A stretch of DNA of 7,908 bases, taken from positions 1 through 7,908 of the forward strand of contig JAGLYS010000332.1 in assembly GCA_023132105.1 (NCBI GenBank). The letters are read 5' to 3'. The notes beneath the pieces are model-generated. The model was not told the DNA's origin. It did not search any database and worked only from the letters and a program-made list of their open reading frames with translations. Source of the stretch: Caldifarciminota bacterium. GTDB taxonomy: Bacteria > Hydrothermota > 32-111 > QNBC01. This document shows, piece after piece, positions 1-4,491 of this stretch. The position numbers were made by a program, and so were the translations under genes. Positions within the stretch are counted from its first letter, which is position 1. The number at the start of each line of letters is the position of its first letter.

Positions 1-1
1 A

Positions 2-51
2 TTTGTGAATTCGTGGTGGATATCCCTCTTTTCCTTTCGTGAAATTCGTGG
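2..51. repeat. Pair of TTCGTGG-type short repeats
   Basis: Two related copies lie about 34 bases apart: TTTGTGAATTCGTGG at 2-16 and TTTCGTGAAATTCGTGG at 35-51. They share AATTCGTGG exactly and are separated by a pyrimidine-rich spacer. The second copy also contains TTCGTG internally repeated. From memory, repeats of this general look recur in intergenic regions of several candidate-phylum genomes, but I cannot check that here. No reading frame or promoter-like motif fits the stretch. It could be the edge of a longer repeat cluster cut by the window start. Confidence 0.5.
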
Positions 52-71
52 TTATTTCTCCCCCTTCTCTG

Positions 72-92
72 CTGAAGTCTGATGTCTGTCGC
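72..92. repeat. Three degenerate 7-bp tandem units (CTGAAGT type)
   Basis: The units CTGAAGT, CTGATGT and CTGTCGC follow one another with a strict period of seven bases. The first two differ at one position and the third keeps only CTG plus a G. The stretch is non-coding and lies downstream of the TTCGTGG repeats and upstream of the yggS promoter. Degenerate heptamers of this sort may be remnants of a longer tandem array; this is inference. Confidence 0.4.
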
Positions 93-119
93 CTATTAAC
101 TGTTTTTTGTGCATTCATA

Positions 120-144
120 GTCAAATGAATATTATTTATTTGAC
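120..144. promoter_or_regulatory. Operator-like 25-bp palindrome over the yggS -35 box
   Basis: Perfect 7-bp arms GTCAAAT (120-126) and ATTTGAC (138-144) flank an 11-base centre that is itself almost symmetric. In total 11 of 12 base pairs of the dyad match, with the single mismatch at 127/137. The right arm covers the first five bases of the predicted -35 hexamer (140-145), the position expected for a repressor that blocks RNA polymerase. The size suits a dimeric helix-turn-helix regulator, but no regulator gene is visible in the window. The sequence is AT-rich, so a chance palindrome is possible, although this one is long. Confidence 0.5.
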
Positions 145-168
145 AGTATAATATATTTATTGTATAAA
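140..168 (+). promoter_or_regulatory. Sigma-70-type promoter for yggS-GNAT
   Basis: A perfect -35 TTGACA (140-145) is followed after 17 bases by TATAAA (163-168), which matches the -10 consensus at five of six positions. Transcription would begin about seven bases later, near 175, exactly at an in-frame ATG. A TATAAT also occurs at 147-152, but it is only one base from the -35 box and has no suitable partner upstream. Confidence 0.7.
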
Positions 169-174
169 ATGTTT

Positions 175-834
175 ATGGAAAATATAACCCGTAATGTAAA
201 GAATATTATTAAAGAAATACCTGATAATGTAATACTTGAAATCGCAGCTAAAACAAGATCTGCCGATGAAATAAAGACTGCAATCGATGCAGGGGCTAAA
301 ATAATAGGTGAAAATTATTTGCAGGAATCCGAAAATGTTTATAAAAAACTCGGTAAAATTGTACCATGGCATTTTATAGGTCATTTGCAGAAAAATAAAA
401 TCAACAGGGTAATATCTATATTCGATATGATAGAAACGGTAGACTCTTTTAAATTAGCTCAGGAAATAGATAAGCGATGTAAAAAAAACAATAAGGTGAT
501 GGAAGTATTAATAGAGGTTAATAGCGGTAGAGAAGAGAATAAATTCGGTATAATACCGGAGAATGTAATAACTGAAATTGAAAAAATTTCAAAACTTGTA
601 AATATAAAAATAAAAGGTTTAATGACAATGGGTCCTTTCAGTGGTAATCCTGAGGATGCAAGACCATATTTTAAAATAACAAAAATTTTATTCGATGAAA
701 TAAAAAATATAAATATTCATAATGTTGAAATGAAATATCTTTCGATGGGCATGACAAATTCATATAAAATTGCTATTGAAGAGGGAGCGAATATTGTAAG
801 AATTGGAACACTTATATTTGGAGAGAGAATATGA
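175..834 (+). CDS. yggS: YggS/PLPBP family pyridoxal-phosphate homeostasis protein
   Basis: This 219-residue protein belongs to the YggS/PROSC (PLPBP) family, single-domain cytosolic TIM-barrel proteins that bind pyridoxal 5'-phosphate and help maintain vitamin B6 and amino-acid balance without a known catalytic reaction. The PLP lysine is K26 in AAKTR. It is followed by GENYLQE (45-51), HFIGHLQKNK (66-75), GLMTMGPF, and the C-terminal SMGMT (190-194) and VRIG (208-211) phosphate-binding motifs. The N-terminal helix before the lysine is several residues shorter than usual, and the common acidic residue after SMGM(S/T) is replaced by N-S. In-frame TTG 160 and ATG 169 lie within or directly against the predicted -10 box, so ATG 175 is preferred. 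It has no Shine-Dalgarno, which suits a leaderless mRNA. The stop overlaps the next start as ATGA. Family assignment is very secure; the exact start is less so. Confidence 0.93.
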   Translation: MENITRNVKNIIKEIPDNVILEIAAKTRSADEIKTAIDAGAKIIGENYLQESENVYKKLGKIVPWHFIGHLQKNKINRVISIFDMIETVDSFKLAQEIDKRCKKNNKVMEVLIEVNSGREENKFGIIPENVITEIEKISKLVNIKIKGLMTMGPFSGNPEDARPYFKITKILFDEIKNINIHNVEMKYLSMGMTNSYKIAIEEGANIVRIGTLIFGERI

Positions 835-1409
835 TTAAAAAATATCCGAAAGTGCTAATTGGAGAAATATGTTACCTGACACCTGTTTCATCAGAATTTA
901 TCGATAAATATTATTTATGGATAAACGACCCTGAGGTTACTAATACCCTTATAATTAATCCCCCTATGATACTGGAGCAGGAGGAGAAATGGTTCGAATT
1001 ACTTATTTCCAGAAAAAATACATACCTTTTTAATATTATGACAAACGATAATAAAATCATAGGCAATACAGGTATGCATAATATTAACAGTGTAGACAGG
1101 AATGCCGATTTTGGTATAATGATAGGTGAAAAGGATTATTGGGGAAAGGGATATGGAACGGAAGTTACGAAGTTGATGTTAATTTATGGATTTTACCACC
1201 TTAATCTTCACAGTATCTACCTTAATGTTTATAGCTATAATAAAAAAGGAATTAGAGCATACGAAAAAGCCGGTTATAAACAGGATGGAGTAATCAGGCA
1301 AAATAAATTTTATAAAGGTGTATATAAGGATACTATTCTTATGTCGGTAATCAGGGATGAATGGGAAGTTCCGGATACTTTAAGTAAATTAAATTTGCTT
1401 GATAGATAG
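831..1409 (+). CDS. GNAT family N-acetyltransferase, RimJ/RimL-like
   Basis: The 192-residue protein is a GCN5-related N-acetyltransferase, transferring an acetyl group from acetyl-CoA to an amine. The acetyl-CoA pyrophosphate loop is YWGKGYGTE (103-111), the RimJ/RimL form of Q/RxxGxG/A. It is followed by the LNVYSYNKKGIRAYEKAGYKQDGVIRQ block (131-156), in which the N-K-K-G-I-R-A-Y-E-K-A-G-Y core is characteristic of this subfamily. The substrate cannot be read from sequence: ribosomal protein N-termini, spermidine or an amino sugar are all possible. GGAGAG at 820-825 stands about six bases before the ATG, and the start overlaps the yggS stop (ATGA), so the two are probably translationally coupled. 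The last 21 bases overlap tex on the other strand, giving a tail ending LNLLDR. No convincing terminator follows. Confidence 0.92.
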   Translation: MIKKYPKVLIGEICYLTPVSSEFIDKYYLWINDPEVTNTLIINPPMILEQEEKWFELLISRKNTYLFNIMTNDNKIIGNTGMHNINSVDRNADFGIMIGEKDYWGKGYGTEVTKLMLIYGFYHLNLHSIYLNVYSYNKKGIRAYEKAGYKQDGVIRQNKFYKGVYKDTILMSVIRDEWEVPDTLSKLNLLDR

Positions 1410-3521
1410 GGATATTCTTTTTCTCTTTATATCCAGATCGATTATCCTTACTTTTACCCTATCACCCGGATGCAAAACATCCTCTATATTTTTTATATAC
1501 TTATTGGACACTTCGGAAATGTGGCATAATCCGTCCTGGTGTACTCCGATATCGATAAATGCTCCAAAATTAGTAACATTTGTAACAGTACCTTCGATAA
1601 TTAAATCGATTTTCAAATCTTCAATGGATCTATATTGAGAATCAGGTATATATGGAATGAATTTACTTCTAGGGTCTCCACCTGGTTTTTCAAGTTCGCT
1701 AATAATATCTTTGACTGTTGGTAAACCTCTTTTGTCATCGGTATATTTTTTGGGGTCTATCTTTCCTGTTAAGTCGGAATTTCCAAGAAGTTCTTTCACA
1801 TTACATTTAAGATCTTTTGCAATTCTATAAACTATATCATAACTTTCAGGATGAATTGCAGAGGCATCCAATACATCATTTCCATCTGAAATTCTTAAAA
1901 ACCCAGCTGAAAGTTCGAAGACTTTATTTGTAAAATAAGATATTTTTTTGAATTCTTCTCTTTTCGAAAATTTTCCATTTCTTTCTCTAAAGTTTGCAAA
2001 TTTCTTTGCAATGTTCTCATTGAATCCGGATACATATTTTAACAGTGTCCATGAGGCAGTATTTACATTTACTCCAACCTTATTTACGCAACTTATTATC
2101 GTATCATCAAGGGCTTTCTTTAACATTTTTTGATTGACATCATGTTGATATTGCCCAACCCCTATTGATTTCGGGTCAATCTTAACAAGTTCAGATAAAG
2201 GATCTTGCAACCGTCTTGCTATACTTATGGCACCTCTAATGGTAATGTCTAATTTTGGAAATTCATCTCTGCCTATTTGTGAACCAGAATAAACAGAGGC
2301 ACCGGATTCGTTTACAATAACAGGAACTGATGTAATAATATTATCCTCTGTTATGTTAGTAATAAAATCATATATCTCTCTTGAATATGTCCCGTTGCCT
2401 ATGGCAATATATTCAGGAGAATTTTCTTTTAGTAATTCTGTTATTTCCTTTTTTGCCTTTTCCTTCTCCTGTGTCCCTTTTTCCGTATATATTGTTCCAT
2501 ATTTTACAAGATTACCCTGCTGATCAATTAATGCATATTTTGACCCTGTTCTAATTCCCGGATCGATTCCGAGAATAGAAACCTCTCCTGCCGGTGATTG
2601 CATTAGAAGTGTTTTTAGATTTTTTCTGAAAACATTTATTGCTTCTTCGCTTGATCTGTCAAATAATTCATTTCTTATTTCGGTTTCAACTGAAAGTTCA
2701 ATTTGTTTCATCGCGAATTTACAGCATTTAGAAACATCATCTGAAAATATATTATTGTTGATATATTTTTTATTTACAATATTCAGATTGGTCTCAGTTG
2801 GAAATTCGATTTTAAGGGTTAAGATTTTTTCTCTTTCCCCCCTGTTTATTGCGAGATATCTATGTGACGGAATTGATTTAACAGGTTCATTATATTCATA
2901 GTAATTTTCATATATGTTCCTTTTGTTAACGGAGTTTTTCTTTTTTAACGATATAATAATTCCTTTGTTAGTACCTGAAGTTCTTACGATATTTCGAATA
3001 TCGGCATCTTCCTTAACTTGTTCTATAATTATGTAAGCTGCCAAATCTATTACATCCTCAATCGTATTTAAATCATTTTCCTTATCTATAAAATTAGAAA
3101 GAAATTCATTTCGATTGTCTTGAAAAGATTTTGAAAGCATTGCAATAGCTACCGGTTCAAGTCCTTTTTCTATCGCAATTGTGGCTTTTGTTCTTCTTTT
3201 GGGTTTGTATGGGAGGTAGAGATCCTCAAGTTCTGCTTTTTTGTTGCAATTTTCAATCTTAGCTCTTAATTCATCGGTAAGTTTATCCTGTTCTGCAATA
3301 GATTTTAGTATGGTCTCTTTTCTATCGTTTAATTCCCTGTAATATTTTAGTAATATATCTATCTTCTCTATTTGAACTTCATTTAACCCCCCTGTTAATT
3401 CCTTTCTGTATCGAGCAATAAACGGATAAGTTGCCCCTTCATCAAGTAGAGATATTGTATTAGTTATAGATTTAGAGGGTAGATTAAGATTGGCAATAAT
3501 GGAGTATTCAATTTTATTCAT
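1389..3521 (-). CDS. tex: Tex family RNA-binding protein with S1 domain
   Basis: This 710-residue protein matches Tex/YdcI along its whole length. Tex proteins bind nucleic acid, associate with transcription, and were first described for effects on toxin gene expression in Bordetella. Order of parts: helical Tex N-terminal region (about 1-190, with TYPFIARYRKELTGGL at 31-46 and LEDLYLPYKPKRRTKA at 98-113), YqgF/RNase H-like domain (about 313-440, with LGIDPGIRTG at 317-326 and IGNGTYSRE at 374-382), the highly conserved RRLQDPLSELVKIDP and KSIGVGQYQHDV segment (436-462), helix-hairpin-helix region (about 475-555) and a C-terminal S1 RNA-binding domain (about 638-708). The protein ends directly after S1, without the basic tail found in longer homologues. 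AAAGGA lies five bases before the ATG. It is divergent from the TPR-ileS operon and convergent with the GNAT gene. Confidence 0.97.
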   Translation of the reverse strand: MNKIEYSIIANLNLPSKSITNTISLLDEGATYPFIARYRKELTGGLNEVQIEKIDILLKYYRELNDRKETILKSIAEQDKLTDELRAKIENCNKKAELEDLYLPYKPKRRTKATIAIEKGLEPVAIAMLSKSFQDNRNEFLSNFIDKENDLNTIEDVIDLAAYIIIEQVKEDADIRNIVRTSGTNKGIIISLKKKNSVNKRNIYENYYEYNEPVKSIPSHRYLAINRGEREKILTLKIEFPTETNLNIVNKKYINNNIFSDDVSKCCKFAMKQIELSVETEIRNELFDRSSEEAINVFRKNLKTLLMQSPAGEVSILGIDPGIRTGSKYALIDQQGNLVKYGTIYTEKGTQEKEKAKKEITELLKENSPEYIAIGNGTYSREIYDFITNITEDNIITSVPVIVNESGASVYSGSQIGRDEFPKLDITIRGAISIARRLQDPLSELVKIDPKSIGVGQYQHDVNQKMLKKALDDTIISCVNKVGVNVNTASWTLLKYVSGFNENIAKKFANFRERNGKFSKREEFKKISYFTNKVFELSAGFLRISDGNDVLDASAIHPESYDIVYRIAKDLKCNVKELLGNSDLTGKIDPKKYTDDKRGLPTVKDIISELEKPGGDPRSKFIPYIPDSQYRSIEDLKIDLIIEGTVTNVTNFGAFIDIGVHQDGLCHISEVSNKYIKNIEDVLHPGDRVKVRIIDLDIKRKRISLSIKQI

Positions 3522-3547
3522 AACTTTCCTTTGTTTAATTGAAGATA

Positions 3548-3576
3548 AATGTAGCAGAAAAAAATATGGATGTAAA
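3548..3576 (-). promoter_or_regulatory. Predicted tex promoter, extended -10 type
   Basis: On the minus strand, TTTACA (3571-3576) is followed after 17 bases by TACATT (3548-3553). The hexamers match consensus at five and four positions. The -10 is immediately preceded by TGC, an extended -10 TGn element that can compensate for a weak hexamer. Predicted initiation near 3541 leaves a leader of about 20 bases containing the tex AAAGGA ribosome-binding site. Confidence 0.45.
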
Positions 3577-3620
3577 GAGAATTGAATTGTTTTACCATTT
3601 CCAATTAATTATTTATTATT

Positions 3621-3674
3621 CCGTTCCCGCTGGCGTTGGCTTTACCACAATAGCAATGCTATTGGCTCTTGCTA
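3621..3674. other. GC-rich island with overlapping inverted repeats
   Basis: Bases 3621-3640 are about three-quarters G+C inside a very AT-rich intergenic region. Just downstream lie two overlapping dyads: CAATAGC/GCTATTG (3648-3654 and 3658-3664, 3-base centre) and TAGCAA/TTGCTA (3651-3656 and 3669-3674). They cannot form at the same time. TTGGCT also occurs twice in direct orientation (3636-3641 and 3662-3667). The segment lies upstream of both divergent promoters, so it is probably not in either predicted leader. It could be a small palindromic repeat element, a protein-binding site, or a remnant. I do not recognise it. Confidence 0.35.
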
Positions 3675-3687
3675 ATTGTAACTGTTA

Positions 3688-3705
3688 TCTATATCTGTCT
3701 ATATC
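3688..3705. repeat. TCTATATC direct repeat, 10-bp period
   Basis: TCTATATC occurs at 3688-3695 and again at 3698-3705, separated by TG, so the copies sit one helical turn apart. The pair ends 17 bases before the -35 box of the TPR-ileS promoter, where activators often bind. A regulatory role is inference; the region is AT-rich and short matches are expected by chance. Confidence 0.3.
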
Positions 3706-3722
3706 AAATCACTTTCTAAATC

Positions 3723-3750
3723 TTGACAAATACTTATTTAATGCTATAAT
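3723..3750 (+). promoter_or_regulatory. Strong promoter for the TPR-ileS-DksA-like-lspA operon
   Basis: A perfect TTGACA (3723-3728) and a perfect TATAAT (3745-3750) are separated by 16 bases, with TGC directly before the -10 (3742-3744) as an extended -10 element. Transcription is expected to start near 3757. A small dyad AAATA/TATTT (3728-3739) lies in the spacer. This is the best promoter in the window and the only obvious one ahead of ileS. It also excludes ATG 3751 as start of the following gene. Confidence 0.8.
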
Positions 3751-3764
3751 ATGCCGATTAAAAA

Positions 3765-3770
3765 AGGAAG
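3765..3770 (+). promoter_or_regulatory. Ribosome-binding site deciding the TPR gene start
   Basis: AGGAAG lies one base before ATG 3772 and four bases before ATG 3775, both in frame, and after the predicted transcription start. It therefore favours 3775, or less likely 3772, over the upstream ATG 3751 that abuts the -10 box. The resulting leader is short, about 18 bases. Confidence 0.6.
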
Positions 3771-3774
3771 TATG

Positions 3775-4491
3775 ATGGATTTAGAAGCAAAAAAGTATTT
3801 TATCAAAGGGAAGGATTTATTTAATAAGAGTGAGTATAAAAAGGCTATTCACCAGATCGAACAAGCCCTTGCTATCGAACCTGATTATGCGGATATCTAT
3901 AACTATCTTGCTCTATCTTATAGTATGATTGGTAATCATAATACGGCAATACAATACTTTAAAAACGCATTATCTATTAATCCCGAATATATTGATGCTC
4001 ATATAAATTTATCTATTATATATACAGAGATAGGGAAATTTAAGGAAGCGGAGAAAGAGTACCGTGTAGCATTTTCTTTGGAGCATAGAGTAAGGGGGAA
4101 AACAATTGGAATAAAGGCACATATAGCAAATTTACATAAGGATTTAGCTAATCTTTATCTTTCTTTGGGTGATTATAATGCAAGTGAAGATGAATTTAAA
4201 AAAGCATTAGACCTTGCTGATATGTATCCTGATATATGGATTAGTCTTGGTAAATTGTATATGATACAAGAAAAATACAAAGATGCTCTTGCAGCCTTTA
4301 ATAAATCAATTAACACTAATAAGAAATTTATAGAAGGCTATGTAGAAAAAGGATTGGCACTTTATAAAATGAAAAAGATGGAAGAGGCAAAGCATGTATG
4401 GCATGATGGATTGAAAATTTCCCCTGAAAATGTAAAAATAAAAGTATATCTTAATTTGGTAGAAACAATGGAGAAAAGGGATGAGTTATAA
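3775..4491 (+). CDS. Tetratricopeptide repeat protein, six TPRs
   Basis: From ATG 3775 the protein has 238 residues and is almost nothing but TPRs. Three repeats of exactly 34 residues start at 5, 39 and 73, then comes an insertion of about 11 residues (RGKTIGIKAHI region, 107-117), then three more start at 118, 152 and 186. Each shows the usual W/Y-LG-Y-A-F-A-P spacing, for example ADIYNYLALSYSMIGNHNTA. TPRs are protein-protein scaffolds; no catalytic domain, signal peptide or membrane segment is visible, so a cytosolic adaptor is likely and the partner is unknown. It is the first gene of the operon, and its stop overlaps the ileS start by 11 bases, so ileS translation is probably coupled to it. 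ATG 3751 is rejected because it precedes the predicted transcription start; ATG 3772 remains possible. Confidence 0.9.
   Translation: MDLEAKKYFIKGKDLFNKSEYKKAIHQIEQALAIEPDYADIYNYLALSYSMIGNHNTAIQYFKNALSINPEYIDAHINLSIIYTEIGKFKEAEKEYRVAFSLEHRVRGKTIGIKAHIANLHKDLANLYLSLGDYNASEDEFKKALDLADMYPDIWISLGKLYMIQEKYKDALAAFNKSINTNKKFIEGYVEKGLALYKMKKMEEAKHVWHDGLKISPENVKIKVYLNLVETMEKRDEL

Noticed and set aside
2..92. CRISPR array
   Set aside because: There are only two imperfect short repeats with no uniform spacer and no cas genes; the tandem heptamers have no spacers.
160..174. TTG 160 or ATG 169 as the yggS start
   Set aside because: Both lie inside or directly against the predicted -10 box and have no Shine-Dalgarno. 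The family alignment begins naturally near ATG 175.
157..384. 75-residue open frame on the minus strand within yggS
   Set aside because: It is antisense to a clearly conserved gene, has low-complexity F/Y/I-rich composition typical of AT-rich shadow frames, and no ribosome-binding site or recognisable domain.
1409..1434. GGATAT/ATATCC hairpin with T-rich loop as a terminator between GNAT and tex
   Set aside because: The stem is only six AT-rich pairs with a 13-base loop and is not followed by a T tract; it also lies inside the tex coding sequence.
1399..2133. Plus-strand open frames at 1399-1638 and 1948-2133
   Set aside because: They run antisense to conserved S1 and helix-hairpin-helix parts of tex and resemble nothing known.
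3751..3753. ATG 3751 as the TPR gene start
   Set aside because: It directly follows the perfect TATAAT, so it lies upstream of the expected transcription start. AGGAAG supports ATG 3775 or 3772.
3522..3774. T-box or other tRNA-responsive leader for ileS
   Set aside because: No AGGGTGG-type T-box sequence or terminator/antiterminator is present, and the predicted leader before the TPR gene is only about 18 bases.
3539..3775. 78-residue plus-strand open frame in the tex/TPR intergenic region
   Set aside because: It spans both divergent promoters and the structured island, lacks a ribosome-binding site, and its translation shows no domain.
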